This document shows positions 1-10,337 of a DNA stretch of 64,000 nucleotides, in pieces. The translations under genes were made by a program, and so were the position numbers. The notes below the pieces were generated by a model. It was given only the letters and a program-made list of their open reading frames with translations, had not been told where the DNA came from and searched no databases. This DNA is from Syngnathus acus (lineage: Eukaryota > Chordata > Actinopteri > Syngnathiformes > Syngnathidae), in the NCBI RefSeq assembly GCF_901709675.1, contig NC_051087.1, positions 9,512,884 through 9,576,883 of the forward strand, in the 5' to 3' direction. The first letter of the stretch is position 1, and each line of letters opens with the position of its first letter.

Positions 1-2194
1 TCTCGAAGACCAGGGAGTCGATTTAGCAGAGTTGTATCAAGGGAGGAGATGTGATTCTTAGAAAGATCTCTGTGGAACAAAACATCAAATTGACTAAAAG
101 GCCAGACCATATATATCTATACATATATAAAACACATTTTTGATGCTGTAAATACATTGCAGGCTTTAGAATTACAAGGACTGCAGTGATTGAAAATGAA
201 ATGGCATTAAGTACCGAAACGGCATAAAATTGCCTCTGTACCTAAGTGTGACTTTTGGTGTACTTGTTACATACATGCCTTACTGTCATATGAGGGCAAC
301 TACAGAATGGCCTGCAATAAAAACAAGTTTGACACCCCTTTTCTAAAGTTGTATAATTATACAAAGGTTTGTGGCTCAGTTCGATCATCATGTGAGCGAG
401 CATGCGTGTGTTACTCGATGAATGTATGGCGGGTCTCGAGAGAGACAGCAGCTGCTTCTTTGTGTTACATTTGTGTGAGAATATTCTCATTACTCTTTTT
501 TTCCCTCTTCAATGCAATCGCACTGCCAAGATAAAACTCTATTTTTTATGAAATGATCAACTCACAAGGAATGTGATGCTGCCTTAATCAGGAATTTGAT
601 AACCCATCATCCCTCCAATAGCATGTCCCATTATGTTGTTACGTTAAACTGATTTACATTACATTCATTTTAGTCAATATTTTACATTCCAAAACATTGC
701 CTTTGCATTTTACCACATTGTATGAAAACATCATCGCACCAACACATTTCAGTGTTCATCCTGGTGGTAAATTAATCATGACAAAGGAAGTGAAAAGAGC
801 CGAATCTTTGCCAACACAAACAAGGAGGGCTGGTGTGGAACAGACTTGAGTGATTTCAGCGTCATTGAGGCTTCACAGTACTGGCTGAGCTGCACGTGAG
901 GTCGGTGAAACAAAGAGGGAAGAATAAATCGAGCGGGCCCGAGGTTGCGAGAGGACAGTGCCATTGCAAGACATCAGCTTCAAGTTACATAATGAACTAA
1001 TAAAGAGCACATTGTGCCTAGCATGTTGCACCCTCATTATGTGCACAGTAGACACTAATATCACCTCAGGGGGTATTCAAACAACCTGCAAATGAGACTT
1101 TGAGTGTATGGGAACGCACCTCTTGCTCACTCTCTTTCTAGTGTGTGTGAACCGAGCAGGACGCCCATTCCCAAAAGGAAACATCAGAACATTCCAGACT
1201 AGCTGTGTAAGAAAGATGGAGAGCAAGAGAGCCTTCTTCCTCTGCTAAAGTCATCAGCCCGATAAAACAAGGGAGCAGCGCAAAGACGCTTGCTTGATCT
1301 ACGAGCTGATGCTTAACACATTGGGCTGACACCTCGCCTGCTCTCCACGGCAGGTGTGTGCGTTCAAGTCGGCTCCGATTCAGAAACGATCGGACTTTCT
1401 GTTAGTGGGAAGATTGCTTGGATGAGACATGAAGGGAGTTTGTCACGGCCATATAAATTGACCTTCAGCATATCTATAGCAACAGGCTCCTGTTCTCTCT
1501 GCTACCTTTGGTCACACGTGGTTTTAATTAGACGTGCGCACGGGGCAAAGGCACACTCGAGCTATAGTGCTGCTCGCAAACACCCGCAGCACACATATGG
1601 TTCTGTTTTACGAACGGTGTGGCCAATGATCTAACCACTCCTTATATGGCCTGTCTGGTGCCACTTATTCTGTGCTGGTGGATAGAAGCACACACACTGG
1701 ATAGAATATGAAGAGAGGAAAAGATATGTGTCCTCAGAACAGATGAGAATTCCCCCTGGTGATATTAATGGAGGTTTAAATGACAGAGATGAAATAGAAG
1801 CAGTCTTGAATACGTGCAGCAGGTCTGGTCATATAAGAGATGGGATTTTCTGCATCGGGGTGGCGGAGTGGTCAAAGTCTCCAAGAGTGGAGAGCAGCGC
1901 TCCACTAACCCACTAAACACAGACTGCTCTGTGGTCACTTTCATCCAGCCTTCCCTTCTGCTGCTGCCTCACCCTGTCTTTCGGCCCTCCTTGTTTTTCC
2001 GTGTTCCCGCTTCTGGGTGAATGTGACATTCAAAGGATGATGGCGTTAAAAGAGACGAGTAACCAGGTGTTAAGAAATGCAGCGGATGAGTAAATGTGGA
2101 GATGAAGAGGCCAAATTGTACAAAGTAGGCATTTTTTTGTGTCATTGTTCACACCCCTGCTTTTTTACATTTTTTTTATTTTGAAAACAAATCT

Positions 2195-2560
2195 ATTTTA
2201 TGGCTTGAATTTCATTACAGGCTCAGCAATTTATGGATTAATCAACAACTAATTGATTATCAAACTAATCGATCACTATTTTTGAGGATTGATTCATTGT
2301 TACAGACCTTGTTTGGTTTAAAATTGTCCATATACTTGGAACTTCAGCCTCTCAACAGTGACTAATCTCGTCAACATCTACTTTTACTTTGTAAAACAAT
2401 GATCAAGATTTTTCTATATTTTTGGACATTGCAGATCAAATCAGAAAATGAATCTTTATTTGTGCTTGAATTGAAGTCATATTTTGAATTAAGTGATGGA
2501 AATTAAAAGTTTTTTATCCAATTAATCCTACCATAAAAACAATCAAACGTTTAATATACA
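2195..2560. repeat. Probable decayed interspersed repeat rich in ATTAAT/ATTGAT words
   Basis: The stretch is dense in ATTAAT, ATTGAT and AATCGAT words. It resembles repeat fragments that are common in teleost genomes. I could not delimit its ends or assign it to a named family. It could also be ordinary AT-rich sequence. Confidence 0.35.
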
Positions 2561-3984
2561 TAATATTTATTTGTTTCAGTTTTGCTTTCAACAATAAATA
2601 GCAATTTCTTGAATTAAGAATTCAAAAGTCCCTCATGATTGGCTCCAGCTCATTTGCCAAATGAGGTCAAATCTGCTGAGCGTTATGAGACTTCAGTTCG
2701 TTTTTTTTTTTTTTTTATACTTCTCATTCATATACAATTTCCAAGGGAGGGCATTTGAGTTCTAGAGCACTCGTCTGCATGAGGAGGACATTGATTGAAG
2801 ACGTTTGGTCTAAAACGTCTTAATGTTTAATCCAACGGCCCGGTTGGGTCACAAACACTCTCCACTCCTCTCCAGAACATTCTGTCCATTTTTCCAGCTG
2901 CTGCTGTCTGCATTGTCTGGTATCCAGCTGGAATACATTGGGCAGCTGTGTGCAGCGGTTTAACACACTCACTCAAATAAAGGCTTACACGCGCGCATGC
3001 ACATACGCAGACACACACACACGCATAATGACCATGTCGTCAACGCGTGCAGGAAGAATGAAAAAAACTGCACCGCAGTCATGTGCTCATTGGACACTGT
3101 TTCTGGTAAATGAAATTGTGTCAGGCTGTTCCATAATCATTTAGTATTGCATATAAAAATGTTTAGGAATACAGTGCTTCTGGTGAGAGGGAAGAAAAAT
3201 GCCAACATTCTTCTACGATTGCGATGAGGCCTGCTCTCATTCATCTCATTACTGTCCTGTACTGAAAAGAAATGTTGACTTCACTTATTATATTTCTGTT
3301 TGACTTGATGTTGCTTTTTTTGAAGATATGGAAACCCAATTTATATTTTGTTCTTAAATTTTTGTGGCAAACATTTGAATGCAATTATCCAAGAACTTCA
3401 TTTATTATTGATTTTTTTTAAACAAATGTTCACTAAGTGAGTCCTTGGTCACACAGCATGCATCAAAATGGTATTTTATTGCCAAGAAAAGAAGGAAAAT
3501 TCAAATTGAAGGCCTCAGTCATCAGATCATCAATTTTTATCAAACACTAAGAGACAAAACGCCTTCAGAGTGAACAGCAACATCAGCAATGAAAGCAGTG
3601 CAAACCACATTTTACACCGAAAGTAAAAACATTGATGAAGACATAACAATAGCCTGATGAATCCACTGCAACTGAAAATTGAACAATTTTACACTTCAAG
3701 CAAAACCGGCTTTACTTTGCTCCCCTTGCCAATTCCTAAGATATGAGATCTGTAAAGTGACAGAGAACACTGTACAATATATTGACATGTAGATCAATTA
3801 AATCATTTCCATTAGGAAGCAAAAGAAAGCTGTGTAGCCACCAGTTGCACTTTACACATCCTTTTGAATTGGTATTTAGTTTCTATTGTAATCGTGTATT
3901 TTTATTTTGAGATATGTGGCATGGATTTTGAAATATGACATTTTGTCCACATCGCTCAGCCCTAGTGTCAGCGATCATCTTTCG

Positions 3985-4096
3985 TAATTTGTGCCCTGAG
4001 ATTGACTGGCCACCAGTCCAAAGTGTAATCTGCCCTTCCAAATTGTGCTCCCCGTCACCCTGATCAGAATAAGCCTTACAAAATTGATGGATGGAG
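3985..4096 (+). mobile_element. Degenerate SINE 3' fragment
   Basis: It carries decayed versions of the 3' part of the SINE found complete near 62 kb: GCCCTGAGATTGACTGGCCA, then a CACCCTGATCAGAATAAGC block and a GATGGATGGA tail. The divergence suggests an old copy. Confidence 0.5.
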
Positions 4097-4420
4097 CTAG
4101 AAAAGCTACCGCAATAAGTTTCTAATACCGTACTCAGCTTTAACACGGGCACAAAATACTGGAAGCAATTTTAGCCTCATTCATAAACATAGAGTGAGTG
4201 ATTGACGGTTGATTTGCAGGTTTTATATAATTAAGTAAAAAATAAAATAGATGTTGATAGGGCCATGCCATGCACTCTATGATGCCATTATTACTTGTTT
4301 TCCCTCAAATGTCTGCACTTCTCTGATTGATGTCATAAATGACTCATGGCATGGTAAAAACCTCCCTTGCACACAGTCAATGTGTTCAATATTTGTGTGT
4401 GAAAGCACACATGCACTAGT

Positions 4421-4453
4421 GTGTGTGTGTGCGTGTGTGTGTGTGTGTGCGCG
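4421..4453. repeat. (GT)n microsatellite
   Basis: GT dinucleotide run with a few GC interruptions. Confidence 0.85.
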
Positions 4454-5089
4454 CAGAGGCGATTGTAATGATTACTTCATCTGGAAAGGAGGAGGGACAG
4501 TGTGTGTCTGTGTGTATGCATCCAGTTGCCATGGCAACCCCACTAAGTGCTCTGGACCGCAGTAGATTTGACAATACAGATGCGCCCAAGGCTATTTTGG
4601 TAGACTGGCGCCCATGCCCAAAAATGGGCGGAACGTCTTTTTTGTACCAACAGCAGTCTAGTCTACTATGTTTGGGACCACGTTGTGCCTCTGGATGTTC
4701 CGGTGCATGTAGTTGCCTGCCCCTGACTTGATTATTCCGAATAGTACACTTAATCTTATTATTAAAAAGGCCCGTATAGATGGACAACCATTCATGTTGA
4801 CACTGTCACTGCGTGGGATGAACCCATGATGCCTGCACAGCCACAGATCTAAGCAAGTAAACCACTATGTCATCCATACACCATGTGTGCACGTTTTAAC
4901 CATCATTAAACCACGCAAGGTTAAATAAGTGCATTCAAATCACAATTAGCAAGTCAAAATTGACATTTTGCACCTCAATTAAAAGTAATGAAATGCAAGG
5001 TCACCAGCCTTTTTGAAAGTGAGAGCTCCTTTTTGGCTAATGATTCATGGTAAGGGCTACCGGTATATGCACATTTCTGACAGAGGTTG

Positions 5090-5357
5090 CTGCGTGGAGT
5101 TTGCATGGTCTCCCTGTGCCTGCGTAGGTTTTCTCCCGGCACTCCGGTTTCCTCCCACATTCCAAAAACATGCATAGTAGGCCGATTGAGCATTCCAAAT
5201 TGCGAGTGCGGATGGTTGTTCGTCTCTGTGTGCCCTGCGATTGGCTGGCAACCGGTTCAGGGTGTCCCCTGCCTACTGCCCGAAGACAGCTGGGATAGGC
5301 TCCAGCAGCCCCGCGACCCCCGTGGGGGCAAGCGTTATAGAAAATGGATGGCTGGAT
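5090..5357 (+). mobile_element. 5'-truncated SINE copy
   Basis: This is the body and tail of the tRNA-derived SINE seen complete near 62 kb. The tRNA-like head is missing. It includes the GTGGAGTTTGCATG block, the CCTGCGATTGGCTGGCAACC block and the AGCTGGGATAGGCTCCAGCA block, and ends in AAAATGGATGG. A 61-base run (5208-5268) is identical to 62160-62220, so this copy is fairly young. I saw no target-site duplication. Confidence 0.85.
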
Positions 5358-5769
5358 TGATTTAAGTTTTGCATCGGATGACCATGGTCCAATGAATTGT
5401 AATCATTTCATTTGATGCTGCCCGACTGCAAGATGGAAGCAAGATAGGAAAGTCCACAGTCAATTACTTTTACATCTGGTTCATTCCAGTGCCTGTTGAA
5501 TGAAATCTCTATGTAAGTATATATGCTACAAGTACCTACAAGTTAAATGAGAGTAGATGGTTTGAAGGGAAATAAATAATTGACAACATGTGGCTCGGGT
5601 CTGATCAGAACAGAATGTTCTTGCTGCTGCAGCACTAGAGAGCAGCAAGCTGATCCACGCCACAAAGTCCAGTTTCACTTTTCTGGTGACTAACTTTACT
5701 CTGAATTACGACAAGTCTAGACATTCGTGCATCCTAAAATAATACACGACCTCTATATTCTCAGTCTCA

Positions 5770-5822
5770 AACACGAGCGCACCCGCGCGCGCGCACGTAC
5801 ACGCGCGCGCGCAAACACGCAC
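5770..5822. repeat. Alternating GC/CA/CG tract
   Basis: A purine-pyrimidine alternating stretch made of two GCGCGCGC blocks joined by CACGTACAC. Such sequence can adopt Z-DNA in principle. No gene is associated with it. Confidence 0.7.
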
Positions 5823-6719
5823 CACGAAGAATTACTAGAAAAAAGTATGCATTATAATTTTATGCAGTTTCACAAAACTTTAATCTGATGAATCTTTGGA
5901 ATTTCTGCAAAGCCGTCAATTCGGATAATATATTTTGTGTTCATGCTTCACAATCTTTTTTGAGCCAAGGCAAATATTTCACACTAGCAAATATCATGGT
6001 AGACCAATAAACAAAGATGTCACGAAATGTAAGTATACCAAAATAATTAAAATGTCGTCTCAGTTTCTCAATAACGGATTTAGTGCGAATTCCAAGCTTG
6101 TTTAATTGTTGACAAAACTATTACCGTGTGCTGGATGGCAACAACGCAAGTTAAATTAAACCTTTCGCCACCTAGTGGAAATGCATTTATTCTTCTACCT
6201 GTCAATATGTCGCTGGCAGTTAGAAACTCACATTATTTGTTGTAAACACAACGAAACAAAAAAAGGAGTCAATAAAGTGAAAGTGGATATACAGTGGCAC
6301 ACATGCTGATCTCTTGCAGCGCTTTGGACAGGGACTTATTTTAGTGAAACAGGAAGCAAGACATTCGTTTATAATTAATGATCATCGTGATTGGTTAATT
6401 GGCAGGAGCTATTTTCTATCAACTATCTTTTGTTATATCGTAGATTCTAAGCGAAAATAACAGGAGGAGTGAACTTGTAATGTGGTGTACATCGTGATAC
6501 TAATTGGAGTAATATCAATATGATTTTGGTGATTATTTTGGTAGGGATGATGAGGAGGAGGAGGAAAGAGATGGAGCTACTGTTAATGATGCAAATTTGT
6601 TGTGTCATTTGAGTGATGATTGAATTTTCATTGCCATGTGAACAATACTATTGCTGAGCCAATTTCCGAATGGAAACAACAAGAGCATACTGCAATATAG
6701 TGTGGTTAATTAGACTCAC

Positions 6720-6994
6720 AGCACAGTGGTGAGCAGCGGGATCTCTGCCGTTCCGGGGGCCCTCTCCAGGCCGACGTTGGAGCAGTTGACCACGCAGCCC
6801 TGCTGGGGCCCCGCAGGCGCGCAGCTGCAGTTAACCGGACAGGGTGTGCAGCTCCTGCCGGCGGCCGTCTGCGAGCCGAGGCTCCACGGCTCCAAACAGC
6901 ACAGGGCCACCAGCAGGCTGGAGAAGAAGTAGAAGCTGGGCCCGCAGACGCCATGTTTTCGCGTGGTTACAGTCGCTCCATTTCCACAAGGCAT
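6720..6994 (-). CDS. pkd1: Polycystin-1, first coding exon (partial gene)
   Basis: This exon encodes a hydrophobic signal segment (FYFFSSLLVALCCL) followed by a cysteine-rich leucine-rich-repeat N-cap with the pattern CxPC, VNCS, GL and IP. Polycystin-1 has this pattern at the same place. The start is the ATG at 6994 and the exon ends in a consensus donor (GTGAGT) after 91 codons plus two bases. Human PKD1 exon 1 also ends in phase 2 and at the same point of the LRR cap, just before the first repeat. PKD1 and SSTR5 both lie at human 16p13.3, and sstr5 is the next gene here, which supports the call. Polycystin-1 is a large membrane receptor-like protein of cilia that pairs with the channel polycystin-2. 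All further exons would lie beyond the left edge or unrecognised in the first 6.7 kb. Another secreted LRR protein is the main alternative. Confidence 0.7.
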
Positions 6995-7429
6995 AGCTCA
7001 CTCACATCTCATCGCCTCAGATGGTGGAAGTCCTCGCAGGCTGAGAAGGACCAAAGCAAACACGCTTTTTTTCTTTTCTTTTTTTTTGCCTCGGATTTCA
7101 TGTGAGGAGAGCCCCAATTTATGAAAGATCTACTTTAGGACGAGATCAACTGCGCTTAGTTCTCCAAAGTTTCCTCCGCTTTTCCCGTTCTTCTGAAAAA
7201 CTAACGGAGCGTCCCGGAGGAATCTTTCTCTGACGAGAAAGGGAAAAAAAGTTTGGAACTTCCTCTCTCCTCTTCCTCCTCCTCCTCCTTTTTCTACACT
7301 GTGCAGTTCCGCAAACCACCGCTGAGAATGAACTGCAACTGGACAGTATTTATTACATATACAAACAAACAAAATATCCACCAAACAGTACAGTATAAAC
7401 AGTTGCAAGTTTAATTCATTCCATGGCCA

Positions 7430-7530
7430 ATCCTTGAACGCATTTTTTTGCATATACGTAGCCCTATTAAATGTCCCCATTGAAATAAATTGAAATGCCA
7501 TGTAATCCGTTCCAGCTATAACCATCAACA
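7430..7530 (-). repeat. Probable interspersed repeat fragment
   Basis: Read on the minus strand it contains GGAACGGATTACATGGCAT followed by TTTCAATGGGG. Similar word pairs recur in dispersed repeats of many vertebrates. The family and ends are undetermined. Confidence 0.35.
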
Positions 7531-9314
7531 ATGAACCACATTGAAACCATAACAAAGAATAGCAAATTGATTTTTTTGAAAGAAAGAAAAAATTAATTGG
7601 TTATATTAACACTTCATATAAGCTCTGCACTGCTGAAGTACGCCTCGGTTCGGTTTTGAAAGCTTAATTGCCTCTTTCTACACCAAGTGTTTGCAGAACT
7701 TGCCATGGGCTGCAGTTTCGAGAAGGACTTCTTGGTTGCAATATGTCAAGGTGTAAGCAAGGATGACAACAGCATTTCTTTCTGTTATGGGGCTAAAGAA
7801 GTACTTGCAAGGAGTATAAAGAAAGAACAAAATGAGCTACTTATGCAAAAGGATGAGTATTTTATTCCCATCCAAAGGATGAGTGGACCTCCTCTGAGTA
7901 ACCAGTTTGTCCTTAATCATAAAACATATTGTTTAGTATTTTTCTGGCCAGGACAGGTCCAGTCTGGGTCGGGTGAAGGTAAAATGAGCTTAGCTTCTGT
8001 TTGCTTATGGGGAGGGTCCATGAGTCTGTGCAGGAAAACAGTACTTAGTGAGGCCACTAGATGTGTTATTGTAGGGCTACAGGAAGAGGTGGAAGGAGGA
8101 GGGCTCCACTGAGGGAGGGAGGATCTGTCCAAGGATGATGGTGATAAAGTCTGAAGCAAAAGAACTGCAGCATGTTAATTTGTGTTTAAAAAATCATGAC
8201 TTGAACTCACTGGGACTCCAAAAACAGATGATAGTTGACGGCAGGCCATCTGAAGTCCTGTGAAAATTCCTAGTGAGCCGCTGGGGGGCGCAATTTTGTT
8301 TCGGCCTGTGGGTTCATTTCAAAATCAGAAATTAAAGTGCTTTTCGTCGACATACCTAGGCCCAGAGTGACTAACCTGGAGTGAATTATCCCACTTGTTC
8401 AGCCTGCTCTTTGGAATCTTTCTGGCCACTAATTTGTGCACACTGTCAAGGAATGAATCATACAAGCGTCTCTTGCTCTCTCTCCCTCTCTCTCCCTCTG
8501 GAGCTCTCTGTCGCCCCCACTTCTCTCCACCCTCTCTCATTTAATGTTCTGTACTTGATGTTTGAGACAAAGGTCAGCTTGAATAAACATCAACTATCAT
8601 TTTCCTCCATTAATATTGGTCCATTTGTGGAAAACAATCACGGCATCTTCTCTTAAGTCCTTGTGGTGGAAAATTGCAAAATTATTAAAAGGGTGCCCAC
8701 AGGACAATAATGTCCCTTGACAGGTCAGTAAGGTCAAACCTTGTGTAGTGTCATGGTTTCGCTCCAGGGGATTGTTGTGGACACAGGCGCAATATTAGGA
8801 GGCGCTTTCCCCCAACCCACCTGACACAAGGATATTCCAACCCAAAGCATGTGTGCGTGCATGCTTGATGAGTTCGTGACTTAACGGGTGGTTGGCAACT
8901 TGGCATTCCACTTACCATGGTTCCCTGCAGAGAAGAAATATCAGAAAAAGAAGACCACCAGGGAGTCAGTGCAGGTGGAGGTTATTGTAGATGTGCTGGT
9001 TACAGGAGCGTATAAGCATATTGATGTATCTGTTTTGTCTGTAGCTGTTGATCGAACCTATTTTTGTGTGTGCGTGTGTGCGCCTGCAGAAAGAAAAGAA
9101 GCCTGTTTGTTTGATACACGTATTCACATGACGGACATGGACAGATTTCATATTGAGCTTACATTACTGAAAACAAATTATTTAGGTAAGGGGGAAAACA
9201 AATATTAGGTGGGCTATATTCTGTAAAATAACAGAAAAGACCCATTTTTGCTATGCTGTAACATGTCATATAATTAGTCATGATACATGATACAGGACCT
9301 TTAGATCACATGAT

Positions 9315-9490
9315 GGATGAGTGTTTTGAACATCTGCCTCTCGGTTATGAGGTTGGGGATTCAAATCAGCGAAAGGCTTTTTCATGTGCATGTTCTTCCG
9401 TGCTTGCGATTTTGAAATTACTGGTATGTAGACTGGTCTGTGCATGAGATTGGCACACGCAAAAGGCGTTTATCCAGGTAAACTGCAAGA
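9315..9490 (+). mobile_element. Degenerate SINE copy with recognisable tRNA-like head
   Basis: The head shows ACATCTGCCTCTCGGTTATG and a decayed box B (GGGGATTCAAATC). The body word CATGTGCATGTTCTTCCGTG follows. The pattern matches the SINE complete near 62 kb but is highly diverged. Confidence 0.5.
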
Positions 9491-10337
9491 GCTCCCCTTG
9501 CGGATGATGTCGTCGGCAGTGCGTGTGACGTCAGCAATTGGAGACGCCTTGCACAACTGTGCGTCTGTGTGTGACCCCATGGTGCACCCATGGAGGTGCT
9601 GTTGAAATGTTTTTAAGGGGTGTTAAGATAAATATGGCATCTTCAGAAATAATGTAAAATAAAAAAAACTACTAATAATGCGAATAGTAAATTGAGTGAT
9701 TTTCAAATTGAAATTCTGTGAGGCATGTATTTAGCGTTATTGATTAAATTACAGTATATGAAAATGATCCTTCTTCCTACTTCTTCTCATGTAAATGATC
9801 AGGACAACTTAATGTTTGTGATGATTATTTCTATACTTAAATTACGTTTTTTTGTTTTGCCTATAGTTTCGTTTTTTTATTTTCACAATTCTGACTGAAC
9901 ATTTTTAGCGAGGTCTGTTGTTCTTGTTTTCCCTACAATTTTGATAAATTTTTCTGTTTTATATTTATTTCGGGGAGGATTCACTTGTGCCTTCCCTCTA
10001 CTCACAGTTAAAATCCATAATTCAAGCTTTCTCGTGCGTAAAGGTCGAGCGTGACACTGACTGACTATTGACGCACAGCTGGAGCACTCCCATCACATTT
10101 GCCGAGAAGTGAAGAGACAGTGGCTCGCGATCCTTTAAGAAAATCCTACGTTTTTGCTTCCAGGAGGATACTCAACACCTTCCATTTATGTAATGTGACC
10201 GTGGCGCACGCGCATATTGAGTCGCGTTGGAGGGCTTTCCATGCAGGCTCCGATTTGCGCGCGTATAACAGAACCACCTCGCGCACTCAACCGTCTCAAT
10301 TAAGGTGATATAAAGTCGGCATCAAACCAGAGAATTT

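Larger units (their letters stand above)
1..6719. other. Non-coding stretch, probably within pkd1 intron 1
   Basis: No exon could be supported here on either strand. The sequence is AT-rich with short open frames lacking recognisable motifs. Because the pkd1 first exon ends at 6720 and reads leftwards, this stretch is most simply the first part of its first intron. I looked on the minus strand for the next leucine-rich-repeat exon and did not see it. Several repeats inside are listed separately. Confidence 0.5.
6995..10337. other. Intergenic region between divergent pkd1 and sstr5
   Basis: It should contain the 5' untranslated parts and promoters of pkd1 (minus) and sstr5 (plus). A 141-codon open frame on each strand (7130-7555 minus and 7687-8112 plus) has no recognisable motif or splice context and is not called. 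A CT-rich tract lies at 8462-8512. The part just before 10338 is relatively GC-rich and is the likely sstr5 leader. Confidence 0.5.

Noticed and set aside
1855-1930. tRNA-like start GGTGGCGGAGTGGTCAAAG
   Set aside because: It resembles the A box of a serine/leucine tRNA, but there is no box B (GGTTCGAATCC-type) at the right distance and no cloverleaf.
5770-5822. CpG/Z-DNA tract considered as a promoter
   Set aside because: No gene start, TATA, CCAAT or conserved exon lies nearby. It is simple-sequence DNA.
7130-7555. 141-codon minus-strand frame near pkd1
   Set aside because: No domain or motif, low-complexity poly-G/E part, and it overlaps a probable dispersed repeat. More likely the pkd1 upstream region.
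7687-8112. 141-codon plus-strand frame between pkd1 and sstr5
   Set aside because: No recognisable family, no splice context and no conserved features. Kept only as a possibility.
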